Part shown: positions 37,094 through 45,126 of the stretch, in pieces
Layout of the letters: every line of letters begins with the position of its first letter
How positions within the stretch are numbered: position 1 is the stretch's first letter
NCBI GenBank assembly: GCA_964586765.1
Contig: CAZPHN010000001.1
Location: forward strand, 124,001-188,000
Length of the DNA stretch: 64,000 nt
Direction of reading: 5' to 3'
DNA from: UBA3263 sp964586765
Lineage (GTDB): Bacteria > Bacteroidota > Bacteroidia > Bacteroidales > Muribaculaceae
Program-made: the position numbers and the translations under genes
The notes under the pieces: generated by a model
What the model was told of the DNA's origin: nothing
What the model saw: the letters and a program-made list of their open reading frames with translations, nothing else
The model's database searches: none

Positions 37094-37651
37094 GTGACAA
37101 TACAGAGCGTGGATGGGAAGTCCCATCACGTTATAATACGAGCCTTTAAGCCCTTTGACAGCAGCTGCGCCTATCCATTCCTGAATGCCATACGCGCCAG
37201 CCTTGTCAAGGGGCTTGAAGTTTTCGACATAATAGTTGATTTCTTCATCAGTCAAAGGGTCAAAAATGACCTCTGTTGTCTCCGAGAAGGTTTCCAAAGG
37301 CTCTCCGAAACGACCAATGCAGACCCCGGTTACAACCTGATGTGTCCGACCTGATAACTTATGGAGAATGCGCTTGGCATCATCAACATCCTTCGGCTTA
37401 CCGATAACCTCCTCGTCAAGTATCACAACTGTGTCAGCGGTAATCAGAACCTCATCCTCCTTCAGTTCCGAAAGATACGGTTCCGCCTTTATCCGGGAGA
37501 GAATGACCGGAACCTCATGTGCCGGCGTATCTGTCGGAACTATCTCTTCAACTGATTTTGAAGTGTCAACCCTAAAGTCGACATTCAACATACCAAGCAG
37601 CTCGCGACGTCGCGGCGAACCGCTTGCAAGAATATACTTTTTGTTTACCAT
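37085..37651 (-). CDS. maf: Maf family nucleotide pyrophosphatase
   Basis: House-cleaning enzyme that hydrolyses non-canonical or modified nucleoside triphosphates (dTTP/UTP or m7GTP type). Motifs: YILASGSPRRRELL near the N-terminus, LITADTVVILD (catalytic Asp), GKPKDVDDAKRILHKLSGRTHQVVTG, and GAYGIQEWIG. The start at ATG 37651 overlaps the upstream stop by 7 bases (ATGGTAA) and gives the normal length of 188; a longer frame to 37678 adds residues inside the neighbour. Confidence 0.93.
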   Translation of the reverse strand: MVNKKYILASGSPRRRELLGMLNVDFRVDTSKSVEEIVPTDTPAHEVPVILSRIKAEPYLSELKEDEVLITADTVVILDEEVIGKPKDVDDAKRILHKLSGRTHQVVTGVCIGRFGEPLETFSETTEVIFDPLTDEEINYYVENFKPLDKAGAYGIQEWIGAAAVKGLKGSYYNVMGLPIHALYCHLK

Positions 37652-38169
37652 CCGTAAGCTGTATTTAAGTGAAGCCATTCGCCCTGTGCGCGCATGGTCT
37701 GTTCAATAAGTTCACGTGCTACTCCCATGCCACCACAGAAAGGAGATACATAGAGAGCAGTCTCCTTTGCATCATAGCTACCGTCGGCAGGCGCAACAGA
37801 AAGTCCTACATAATTCATACACGGGATATCCGGGACATCATCGCCAACATAACTGACCTCATCAGGATTTAAACCATTTTGCTTCATCCATTCCTGAAGT
37901 ACCGGCAATTTATTGGCGGTTTTCATGTAAACATCCTCTATACCGAGTAATTCAAAACGACGGCGAACTATTTCCGAATCCGCCCCTGAGATAATAGCAA
38001 TTTTATAGCCATGCTTGCGTGCAAGCTGAAGTGCATAGCCGTCCTTTACGTTAGCCATTCTCGCCGGGTTACCATCCGAGTCAACCGGAACAACATTTGG
38101 CGATAATACTCCGTCGACATCAAAAACAAATGCCTTAATCTTTTCCAAATCGTAGGGAATCGTACTCAT
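37645..38169 (-). CDS. KdsC-like HAD phosphatase
   Basis: A 174-residue HAD-superfamily phosphatase of the KDO-8-phosphate phosphatase subgroup, with no cap domain. Motif 1 FVFDVDGVL (Asp17, Asp19), motif 2 IISGADSEIV, motif 3 Lys in TANKLPVL, motif 4 VGDDVPDIPCM. KdsC-type enzymes are tetramers acting on sugar phosphates in LPS core synthesis. Other Kdo genes are not in the window, so the substrate is inferred. It overlaps the DUF2520 gene by four bases. Confidence 0.85.
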   Translation of the reverse strand: MSTIPYDLEKIKAFVFDVDGVLSPNVVPVDSDGNPARMANVKDGYALQLARKHGYKIAIISGADSEIVRRRFELLGIEDVYMKTANKLPVLQEWMKQNGLNPDEVSYVGDDVPDIPCMNYVGLSVAPADGSYDAKETALYVSPFCGGMGVARELIEQTMRAQGEWLHLNTAYGW

Positions 38170-38897
38170 ATCTTTAAATCAGGATGGAAACGGTTAAGGA
38201 TATTCTGCGAAAGGAGGCGGTATACTTCAGACGTCTCCGGGTTTAACGCAGCAAGATGCTTACGGATTGTTCCGAGGTCTCCGCGACGTGCCGGACCCGT
38301 GAGCGACTGTTCCGGAGAACCGGATGAAGCACGTTTCCATGTAAGTTCCATCAAAGGAGCAAGCATCTTGAAGTCAAGACCGGCATCTGCCATCGCACCT
38401 TCGCTCAGGCTCCAAAGGTACATCACGAGATTACAGCATAGAACCGCAGCAGCATGAGCTCTGCGCCGGCTCATCGAGTCAAGCGGCGCGACCCGTGGTG
38501 AAAGCAATCGGGCAAGCTCCTCGTTAAGCGGGTCATCTCCTTCAATGAATATAGGAACGTTGGTCCAATCCGGAATAACGCCCTTAAGCATGGTCTGCAA
38601 CGGATAAAGGACACCATGACGCGGGAACTTTCCTGCATCAAAAGCATCTATCCCAACAGAGCCGGAGGTGTGAAGCCAGAGCGTTGAGTCATTTCCCGGA
38701 AGTCTATCAAGCAAAGCCGGAATGGCATCATCCGTAACGGCAATAATCACAGCATCAACACCGTCAGGGTTAAAGTCATCCATATTTCCCAGCGATGGGG
38801 AACAAATCTGGACAATCTCGACCCCTTCCGACTTAAATTTCTCTGCAAACGTAGAGCCGACATTGCCGGCTCCGATGAAACTTACTCGCCGAGGCAT
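38166..38897 (-). CDS. Rossmann-fold/DUF2520 protein
   Basis: A 243-residue protein with an N-terminal NAD(P)-binding fold (RVSFIGAGNVGSTFAEKFKSEG), the middle motif DAVIIAVTDDAIPAL, LHTSGSVGIDAF and YPLQTML, and a helical C-terminal DUF2520 domain (ARRGDLGTIRKHLAAL). It resembles pyrroline-5-carboxylate or 6-phosphogluconate dehydrogenases in fold, but no reaction is established. It shares 16 bases with the nitroreductase gene. Confidence 0.82.
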   Translation of the reverse strand: MPRRVSFIGAGNVGSTFAEKFKSEGVEIVQICSPSLGNMDDFNPDGVDAVIIAVTDDAIPALLDRLPGNDSTLWLHTSGSVGIDAFDAGKFPRHGVLYPLQTMLKGVIPDWTNVPIFIEGDDPLNEELARLLSPRVAPLDSMSRRRAHAAAVLCCNLVMYLWSLSEGAMADAGLDFKMLAPLMELTWKRASSGSPEQSLTGPARRGDLGTIRKHLAALNPETSEVYRLLSQNILNRFHPDLKI

Positions 38898-39433
38898 TGC
38901 TCCGGATGAAATGAACCGATATGAACACGCTCCCAGAGGAGCTTTTCAAGGTTCTGAGGCTTACGCTCCTCAGCGGGATAGCCAAGTGTTACAAAACAGA
39001 GTGGCATTATCTGCTCTGGAAGTCCGAGCAACTCGCTAACCATATCTTCGGCGGGAGTTCCATCTTCGGCAAAACGTCCGTTTATCTCAATCCAACATGA
39101 GCCGAGACCGAGCTCCTTTGCCTGAAGCATCATGGCAAAAGCAGCAATCGAACCATCCTCAATCCATGTTTCAGTGGAGGTAACGTCAACGCAGACCACG
39201 ACTGCCATCTTTGCGCGCGCAACTGAACTTGCGCCATAACCCTTGCACTGACTCATTTTTTCAAGCATTTCCTTTGAATCAACGGCAATAAAGTGCCATG
39301 CACGGGAATTCTTGCCGGTAGGCGAAAGCAGAGCAGCCTCGAGAATGGTCTTGACATCCTCAGCGGGAATGTCTTGGTCTGTAAATTGGCGGATGCTACG
39401 ACGGTTTATTAGTAAATCCTGAAAACTATTCAT
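38882..39433 (-). CDS. Nitroreductase family oxidoreductase
   Basis: FMN-dependent oxidoreductase of 183 residues. The NRRSIRQFTDQDIPAEDVKTILEAALLSPTGKNSRAWHF start is the classic FMN phosphate-binding and dimer region; later segments AFAMMLQAKELGLGSCWIEI and MPLCFVTLGYPAEERKPQ complete the fold. The physiological substrate is not known. The gene lies 4 bases after the PAP2 fusion gene. Confidence 0.9.
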   Translation of the reverse strand: MNSFQDLLINRRSIRQFTDQDIPAEDVKTILEAALLSPTGKNSRAWHFIAVDSKEMLEKMSQCKGYGASSVARAKMAVVVCVDVTSTETWIEDGSIAAFAMMLQAKELGLGSCWIEINGRFAEDGTPAEDMVSELLGLPEQIMPLCFVTLGYPAEERKPQNLEKLLWERVHIGSFHPEQCLGE

Positions 39434-39437
39434 AATT

Positions 39438-41000
39438 TCAAATTTTTATCGTTAAAATCAAACGTTGATAGAACATGAATTCATCCTTTGCCACATGGAA
39501 ATCAAGTGATGCATGAAGCGAAACAATATCACGATAACTCATCAGCAAACCTGACAATTCGGTGCGATTGTAATACTTCGACGCATAATACGCCTCTCCT
39601 TCGTTAAGCAAAATACTATAACGCCAATATAAAGGGAAAAGCGGATTATTTGTGTAAGAAAAGACGTTTTTAAGACCCAATCGCCACCATTTTGCATCAA
39701 TAACGGTCCTAATTCCCGCCGAAGTAATCCACTTCATGTCGTGGCGGTCACGGGTCAGTGACATTATTGGTCCTAACTGCAAGGATAAAGCCTTGAACTT
39801 TGCAGACGGAGCAATAAGCAAATTAAAGTCCACGCCAACAAACGGATTTACTATGATATTGTCGTTGACATACTGGTTTTCAGCTCCCTCGGCAAGCGCA
39901 AGATGATTAAGCATGGCAGTGCCACCCGCCTGAAGAAGTCCACGTTGCCAACGTCCCTGTGCAATGATAGCAAATGCTTCACGCCGCGTACGACTCTGCA
40001 TTCCGCGCCAGTCACACAACGCTTCAAAGAAACCTTCGCGTCCAACATACTGAATCATCGCGCCACGAAGATTTCGCTGAACGTATCGGGTAGAATCGCT
40101 TACAAGATATTCAGGCAACTCCTCGATGAGCTGAGTGCGCGGAAACATTCCGAGACTTGCACGAACATGCTCACCTGTATATCTGTAATATGCCGTAGGG
40201 GATATTCTGTTGCCTTCCCACTCACCGCCTATGGGTTGCGTCCACACAGCACCGATCATAACTTTGTGGCGCATGGAATCTATGCTCAACCCAATTTCAG
40301 GCGAAATTTGAGTGAAAAAGTATGTCCGTGCCGGAGTATAAAGCCCTTTCCCCTCTCTATTATCGAAAATTGCATCAAATTCTCCTCCATATTCAAATTT
40401 AATAGACTCCGCCGACGCACTGTTACAACAAAAAAGTAATAAAAGCGGTGCAATATACTTCAAACGCAACTTGTTTCCATAATAGTAAAATATAGAAGCT
40501 ACAGCTGAACCAATCAGCGCACCTACCAAAAGGTCAGTCGGATAATGAACGGCAAGATATGCTCTTGAAAAACATACGATTACCGCCCATATCAAAAGAA
40601 ACACTGTAAATAGTTTCCGGCGTAGAACCAGAGAAATAAAAACAGCAAGCGCGAATGTATTCGACGCATGACATGACGGGAAACTATATGAAGACGGAAC
40701 GCCACTAATAATACGCAGATACTGACTTAATGGATTATCAGGAGAAACAGGACGGAGCCTCCCGACATAAGGACGGATAGCCGTAGCACATATCCAGTCA
40801 GAAAGACCTACAGCCATTCCGCATATCACCAGCATCACCATCCCCTGCTTCCATCCAAGTTTTTGAATAACAAACAAAGCGAGAACTATGTATAACGGAA
40901 TCCATACAAGACGGTCAGACATCATTATCATAATGTCATCAATCCACAAGGGATAATCGCCGTTCAAGAGAAGAATTATTCTGTCGTCAACCGAGTTCAT
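39438..41000 (-). CDS. PAP2 phosphatase fused to a C-terminal outer-membrane-like beta domain
   Basis: A 520-residue chain with two parts. Residues 1-175 are an inner-membrane PAP2 phosphatase with about 5-6 helices and the three family motifs: RPYVGRLRP (76-84), PSCHASN (108-114) and SRAYLAVHYPTD (145-156). Such domains dephosphorylate undecaprenyl pyrophosphate or lipid phosphates. Residues 179-198 (KLRLKYIAPLLLLFCCNSASAE) then look like a complete signal peptide with an A-S-A cleavage site. Residues 199-520 are beta-rich with alternating aromatic strands and end in LILTIKI, like a barrel protein. There is no stop and no ATG between the parts; TTG codons at 178 and 180 could start a second product. 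ATGA overlap with the PD40 gene. Confidence 0.8.
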   Translation of the reverse strand: MNSVDDRIILLLNGDYPLWIDDIMIMMSDRLVWIPLYIVLALFVIQKLGWKQGMVMLVICGMAVGLSDWICATAIRPYVGRLRPVSPDNPLSQYLRIISGVPSSYSFPSCHASNTFALAVFISLVLRRKLFTVFLLIWAVIVCFSRAYLAVHYPTDLLVGALIGSAVASIFYYYGNKLRLKYIAPLLLLFCCNSASAESIKFEYGGEFDAIFDNREGKGLYTPARTYFFTQISPEIGLSIDSMRHKVMIGAVWTQPIGGEWEGNRISPTAYYRYTGEHVRASLGMFPRTQLIEELPEYLVSDSTRYVQRNLRGAMIQYVGREGFFEALCDWRGMQSRTRREAFAIIAQGRWQRGLLQAGGTAMLNHLALAEGAENQYVNDNIIVNPFVGVDFNLLIAPSAKFKALSLQLGPIMSLTRDRHDMKWITSAGIRTVIDAKWWRLGLKNVFSYTNNPLFPLYWRYSILLNEGEAYYASKYYNRTELSGLLMSYRDIVSLHASLDFHVAKDEFMFYQRLILTIKI

Positions 41001-42223
41001 TTTACTTTTGTCTCCGCTTGAATGATTCTATTTGACATTGATTTAAGTTGCTCAGCTGAGGTAAGCATTTTTTTCTCGAGACGATTAATCTCGGTTGCCG
41101 CTGACTTATCTCCTCGTCCATATGAAACGCGAAGACGGGCAAGAGCTTCCTCATCGGCGTGACGGTCAGAGAGTAAATCCATATAATTTTCCATCAATCG
41201 ACGAGCCTGAGGTGACCGAAATTCATCCCATCGGGTCAAGACTTTACCTGAAGGAAGCACAAACTCAAAATCAGGGGTGTTGTCAGGGACTCCGGCTCCG
41301 GGTTCTATTGCATCTATCTTAGCAAGCAATTCCGTATAATCCTTGTCAGTCCGCGTCATGGCAATAGAAGAAAGTTTTGCTCGCGCACTCAAGTCAGGAT
41401 CATCAACATCAACATTCTGTCTGACTTCCGAAGGCACAAAGACATAAATTGTCACTTTTCCTCCCGGGTCATTGCGGTCTGTTGCCCACCACCCAGCTCC
41501 GGTTTCCTCATCGATAACAAGAAGGAAATCATCATACGGAGAATTATAGGGCATGCCCATGTTCTGCGGAGCGGGAAACTCCTCGCCATTCCGGCGGCTT
41601 ACATAAATATCGTATCCACCGAGCGAATCTTCACCTTGCGTCGCGTAATAAAGCGTAATACCGTCAGGCATCAAGAACGGGAAATTAGCCGTACCGCCGG
41701 CATTAAGTGTCTCACTAAGCGGCTCGGAACCCTCCCATGTATCATCTGTTAGCCTGTGACTTTCCGCCAGTCCGGTTACTGTACCCCACAACATTACATT
41801 TTCATCTTCGGAAAGATAAACTGTTGTTGGGTCTATTGCACCAAATTCACCGTCGAGGTCATTAGGACTCAATATATATCCTGCCGCCGGACTAAGCCTA
41901 TAATGGAGAAAGAAATCCGCACGGTCTACCGTCAAAGAGTCAATTACCTCAATCGCATCAACCCTCTGCATCATTGACTCCATGCGGTCCTTACGCGCCT
42001 CCAACCGGTCAACGTCATCCGGATTGGGTAGATTGCGAAGGTCACGGAGCTGCTCAATTTTTTCTGTAACAAGCGCAGGATTATACTGATAAAAAGCATC
42101 CGTGGCCTGCTGAAAGAGTTCCTCAGGAGTGACAGTAACACGACTTTTTTTCTTAGCCGCTTCTACCCCAAAAGGAAGAGCGAGCAGCAGTCCGACGGCA
42201 ACGCTTAGTCTTAATTTATTCAT
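40997..42223 (-). CDS. Secreted PD40 (WD40-like propeller) protein
   Basis: A signal peptide ends around VEAA/K. The first third is helical (TPEELFQQATDAFYQYN...), the middle holds propeller-type strands with the PD40 signature (ANFPFLMPDGITLYYATQGEDSLGGYDIYVSR and a second DDFLLVIDEETGAGWWATDR), and the end is helical again with a Lys/Glu-rich tail. PD40 regions also occur in TolB and in OmpA-linked Bacteroidota lipoproteins, but no OmpA domain is seen here. The ATG at 42223 is chosen (408 residues), 16 bases after rluD; a longer frame to 42268 overlaps rluD. Function unknown. Confidence 0.75.
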   Translation of the reverse strand: MNKLRLSVAVGLLLALPFGVEAAKKKSRVTVTPEELFQQATDAFYQYNPALVTEKIEQLRDLRNLPNPDDVDRLEARKDRMESMMQRVDAIEVIDSLTVDRADFFLHYRLSPAAGYILSPNDLDGEFGAIDPTTVYLSEDENVMLWGTVTGLAESHRLTDDTWEGSEPLSETLNAGGTANFPFLMPDGITLYYATQGEDSLGGYDIYVSRRNGEEFPAPQNMGMPYNSPYDDFLLVIDEETGAGWWATDRNDPGGKVTIYVFVPSEVRQNVDVDDPDLSARAKLSSIAMTRTDKDYTELLAKIDAIEPGAGVPDNTPDFEFVLPSGKVLTRWDEFRSPQARRLMENYMDLLSDRHADEEALARLRVSYGRGDKSAATEINRLEKKMLTSAEQLKSMSNRIIQAETKVK

Positions 42224-42239
42224 AATCACAAATCTGGAT

Positions 42240-43283
42240 TTAATTGGAGAGTCGTCTCCATTTTTCAAGCAATGCGCTCATATCTGGAGGTATAGGCGCA
42301 GTGAAAAACATTTCTTCTCCTGTCTTAGGATGACAGAACCCAAGGGTCATTGCGTGAAGTGCCTGTCGGGGACATACCTCAAAACACCCCGCAATAAATC
42401 GCTTGTAGGTACCGGAAGGAACGCCGCGAAGCACTTGGTCACCACCATATCTCGAATCATTAAACAGCGGATGCCCGATATGCCCCATATGTACGCGAAT
42501 CTGGTGTGTTCGACCCGTCTCAAGCACACACTTCACTAATGAAACATGAGTAAATGTCTCAACCGTTTCATAGTGTGTAACGGCGTGTTTTCCGGTAGGG
42601 TCATCCGGAGGCAGAACCGTCATCTGTAATCGGTCCTTTGGATTGCGACCAATGTTACCCTCAATGCGTCCTGCCGCAGGATTAGGCTGTCCCCACACCA
42701 GCGCGCGATATTCCCGCTTGGTTGTCTTGTTAAAAAACTGCTTGCCAAGGTCGGTTTTCGCTTCCGGTGTCTTGGCAACGACAAGTAATCCTGAAGTATC
42801 CTTATCAATTCGATGCACCAATCCGAGCCGAGGGTCATTTACATCATAGTCAGGGTAACCTCGGAAATGCCATGCAAGAGCATTAACAAGTGTACCGGTA
42901 TAATTACCATGTCCAGGATGGACCACGAGTCCTGCCGGCTTATTGACTACAAGAACGGTATCATCCTCATAAACTATATCAAGAGGAATGTCCTCCGCTA
43001 TGATTTCATTCTCATATCGAGGGCGGTCCATGACTATCTGCACCACATCAAGAGGCTTGACCCTGTAGTTGCTCTTTACAGGCGAACCGTTGACAATAAT
43101 GCAACCAGCATCGGCAGCCTGCTGAATACGGTTGCGAGACGCGTTTTGCATCCTTAGCACCAAGAACTTGTCGACACGCAACAATTCCTGACCACGGTCA
43201 GCCACAAAACGGAAATGCTCATACAGCGGATTTCCGTCAGCGTCTGTCAATTCCGGAATTTCAAGTTCACTGTCTTCACTCAT
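42240..43283 (-). CDS. rluD: Large-subunit rRNA pseudouridine synthase, RluD family
   Basis: Modifies uridines in 23S rRNA (positions 1911/1915/1917 for E. coli RluD). An S4 RNA-binding domain lies at about 25-85 (LLRVDKFLVLRMQNASRNRIQQA); the catalytic segment is LGLVHRIDKDTSGLLVVAKT, and TGRTHQIRVHMGHIGHPLFND is the second family motif. The start is set at ATG 43283, overlapping the PASTA stop by 8 bases; in-frame ATGs at 43295 and 43325 are possible. The pairing of a PASTA protein with rluD recurs in Bacteroidota. Confidence 0.92.
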   Translation of the reverse strand: MSEDSELEIPELTDADGNPLYEHFRFVADRGQELLRVDKFLVLRMQNASRNRIQQAADAGCIIVNGSPVKSNYRVKPLDVVQIVMDRPRYENEIIAEDIPLDIVYEDDTVLVVNKPAGLVVHPGHGNYTGTLVNALAWHFRGYPDYDVNDPRLGLVHRIDKDTSGLLVVAKTPEAKTDLGKQFFNKTTKREYRALVWGQPNPAAGRIEGNIGRNPKDRLQMTVLPPDDPTGKHAVTHYETVETFTHVSLVKCVLETGRTHQIRVHMGHIGHPLFNDSRYGGDQVLRGVPSGTYKRFIAGCFEVCPRQALHAMTLGFCHPKTGEEMFFTAPIPPDMSALLEKWRRLSN

Positions 43284-43896
43284 CGCTGTTGTCATAGAAT
43301 TCCTGTGACCATTCCGATTCATCAATAGCCTCTATCGAGTCATTAAGGGCACTATAGGGATCAAATCCCTCACCCACTTCAATCACCATAGGAGCACTGA
43401 GAGAAATTACAGTACCTGCGCGGAGAGGTACACCCATTGACTTAACGGAAATAACCAAATCGCGATAGTCAGAGGGAACACGCATCTCCCTGATGTCTGT
43501 AAAACCAAGAGACTGAAGAGTGGCGCGCGCCTGACGCACAGATGTGCCGACAAGTTCCGGCAATGTAACCTTCTTTGTCTCGTAAGCGTTTATGGTCAGG
43601 TAAACCGTGCGACCCGGTTTTACTTTATTTCCGGGAGGAGGTACCTGCTCAACCACAGAACCGCGGACTCCGTGCGAACCATATACTGAGTCAACAATCT
43701 CATACTGGAGATTGCATCCACGCAAAGTCTGCTCCGCCTCTCTTACGGAAAGAGTCCGTACATCAGGCACAACCTGAACCTTACCATGCTCAGTCCATAT
43801 ATTCAGCCCCCACATAGCGACAACTATGAGTAAAATTCCGACAATTAACATTGCCAGAAGGTTTGCGGTCAAAGGATAACGCTTAAATAAATTCAT
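43276..43896 (-). CDS. Membrane-anchored PASTA domain protein
   Basis: A 206-residue protein with an N-terminal anchor helix (about 12-32) and at least two PASTA domains outside the membrane (VQVVPDVRTLSVREAEQTLRG... and VTLPELVGTSVRQARATLQSLG), plus an incomplete third, and an acidic C-terminal tail. PASTA domains bind peptidoglycan fragments or beta-lactams in other proteins; here no kinase or transpeptidase domain is attached. First gene of an eight-gene operon running to maf. Confidence 0.88.
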   Translation of the reverse strand: MNLFKRYPLTANLLAMLIVGILLIVVAMWGLNIWTEHGKVQVVPDVRTLSVREAEQTLRGCNLQYEIVDSVYGSHGVRGSVVEQVPPPGNKVKPGRTVYLTINAYETKKVTLPELVGTSVRQARATLQSLGFTDIREMRVPSDYRDLVISVKSMGVPLRAGTVISLSAPMVIEVGEGFDPYSALNDSIEAIDESEWSQEFYDNSDE

Positions 43897-43926
43897 TGTC
43901 TTGAAACAAATGTCAGTTCATTTGCA

Positions 43927-43957
43927 CAAAGTTACGAATTTCCCTCAAAATACACAA
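43927..43957 (-). promoter_or_regulatory. Promoter of the PASTA-rluD...maf operon
   Basis: On the minus strand TTG (43957-43955), 20 bases, then TAACTTTG (43934-43927), 30 bases before the ATG at 43896. The 159-base gap shared with the divergent plus-strand gene holds no other recognised element. Confidence 0.6.
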
Positions 43958-44055
43958 CTTTAAACCATTTCGGGAGTTAATATGTGTTAAATCGTCCCAA
44001 AATCTTTGCTATTATAGGATTTTTAGCGAAATTGCAATTTAAAAATACTACTTAC

Positions 44056-44694
44056 ATGAAAAAAGTCTTTATATCATCAATACTTATGCTTGTGTCGGTT
44101 GCCGTTTCCGGACAAACCGCAGCAGACTATGAAGCCATTCAGCGCGAACATCTGCGCAAGAAAAAAATCGAAGTAGGCGCACGCAACGATAAATATTCTT
44201 CAAATCTGATTGAGAAAATTCCGTCCGGCTATGTAGGCTCAATCGGTTTTGAAGTCAATGCACCGGGTGCTTATCCGGAGTCAGCCATTGGTGTAACCAC
44301 TGTCCACGGATATATGGTCAAACCCAAAATATTTCTTGGTGCCGGAACAGGTTATATTTATTCTGTCAGGTACGGTCAGGGGGTTATTCCTCTTTTTGCT
44401 GAAGCGCGGTTCTATTTTTCATCCCAATATATGCGTCGCATCTATCCCCATTTAGGGTTTCGTGGCGGCGCACAGTTCGCAACAGAAGGAGAAACCGGGT
44501 TTTATGGTCAGGTTGCCTGCGGATTTCGCGTGCCGGTCAACGAGCATCTTGCATTAAATCTTGAAGTAGGACCGCAATATGTAACAAAATACACTCGCGG
44601 TGGACGCCATGACTTAACCGTTACCGTTAACGAGCCGTGGAAGCAAAACGGCTGTACCTTCGGATTCTTTGGAAGGCTTTCTCTGGAATTTTAA
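44056..44694 (+). CDS. Predicted outer-membrane beta-barrel protein
   Basis: A secreted protein of 212 residues: signal peptide MKKVFISSILMLVSVAVSGQ, a charged helical stretch (EAIQREHLRKKKIEVGARND), then about eight alternating strands rich in Gly/Tyr/Phe (YVGSIGFEVNA, KIFLGAGTGYIYS, IPLFAEARFYF, IYPHLGFRGGAQF, FYGQVACGFRVP, LALNLEVGPQYVT) ending in a terminal Phe (GRLSLEF), the usual barrel signature. The ATG at 44056 is used because it begins the signal peptide; a frame to 43984 adds 24 unlikely residues. No specific function. Confidence 0.7.
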   Translation: MKKVFISSILMLVSVAVSGQTAADYEAIQREHLRKKKIEVGARNDKYSSNLIEKIPSGYVGSIGFEVNAPGAYPESAIGVTTVHGYMVKPKIFLGAGTGYIYSVRYGQGVIPLFAEARFYFSSQYMRRIYPHLGFRGGAQFATEGETGFYGQVACGFRVPVNEHLALNLEVGPQYVTKYTRGGRHDLTVTVNEPWKQNGCTFGFFGRLSLEF

Positions 44695-44712
44695 CATCAA
44701 ACACGTTCATTG

Positions 44713-45126
44713 ATGAAAAAAATAACCAAGCTCAAAATCTGCGACTGGAGTTTGCTCATTTTTGCTTGCGCCATACTTGCCTCAGGTATTCAGATGGAGG
44801 CATCCGGCAGTAAAGGTACAGTACCGGTTTACATCCATGTAGCGATAGGTTTGCTTTTCATTGTTCTTTGCGGATGGCATATATATCTTCATTATGGCTC
44901 AAGCAACTGGTTCAAGAAGTTCCATAACCAAAAGAAACAATATACGCGAGTTCTATGGTGGGTCGGTCTGCTTGCGTTTGCGTCCGGCATAGCTGTAACA
45001 ATCCATTGGATTATAAATAACGCGCACTCCGGGATAGGCGGAGTGCACGGAAAAATAGGATTTCTAATGATTGCGCTATTAGTCGGTCATATCTCCAAGC
45101 GGATAAAGTTCTACCGCCTGAGTTGA
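44713..45126 (+). CDS. Four-helix membrane protein with cytochrome-b-like His spacing
   Basis: A 137-residue inner-membrane protein with four hydrophobic helices (about 12-28, 38-58, 80-98, 111-128). Helix 2 has His42 and His56, helix 4 has His112 and His126: both pairs are exactly 14 apart and have Gly four after the first His (HVAIG..., HGKIG...). Helices 1 and 3 both carry ASGI. This suggests an internal duplication and two haem sites, as in DUF4405 or cytochrome b561-like proteins; haem binding is inferred. ATG 44713 is preferred to TTG 44710. It follows the barrel gene by 18 bases. Its stop abuts the stop of the convergent gene. Confidence 0.65.
   Translation: MKKITKLKICDWSLLIFACAILASGIQMEASGSKGTVPVYIHVAIGLLFIVLCGWHIYLHYGSSNWFKKFHNQKKQYTRVLWWVGLLAFASGIAVTIHWIINNAHSGIGGVHGKIGFLMIALLVGHISKRIKFYRLS

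Noticed and set aside
45024..45046. Hairpin gcactccg/cggagtgc near the end of the four-helix protein gene
   Set aside because: It lies within the coding sequence, has an 8-bp stem and no T run, so a terminator call is not supported.
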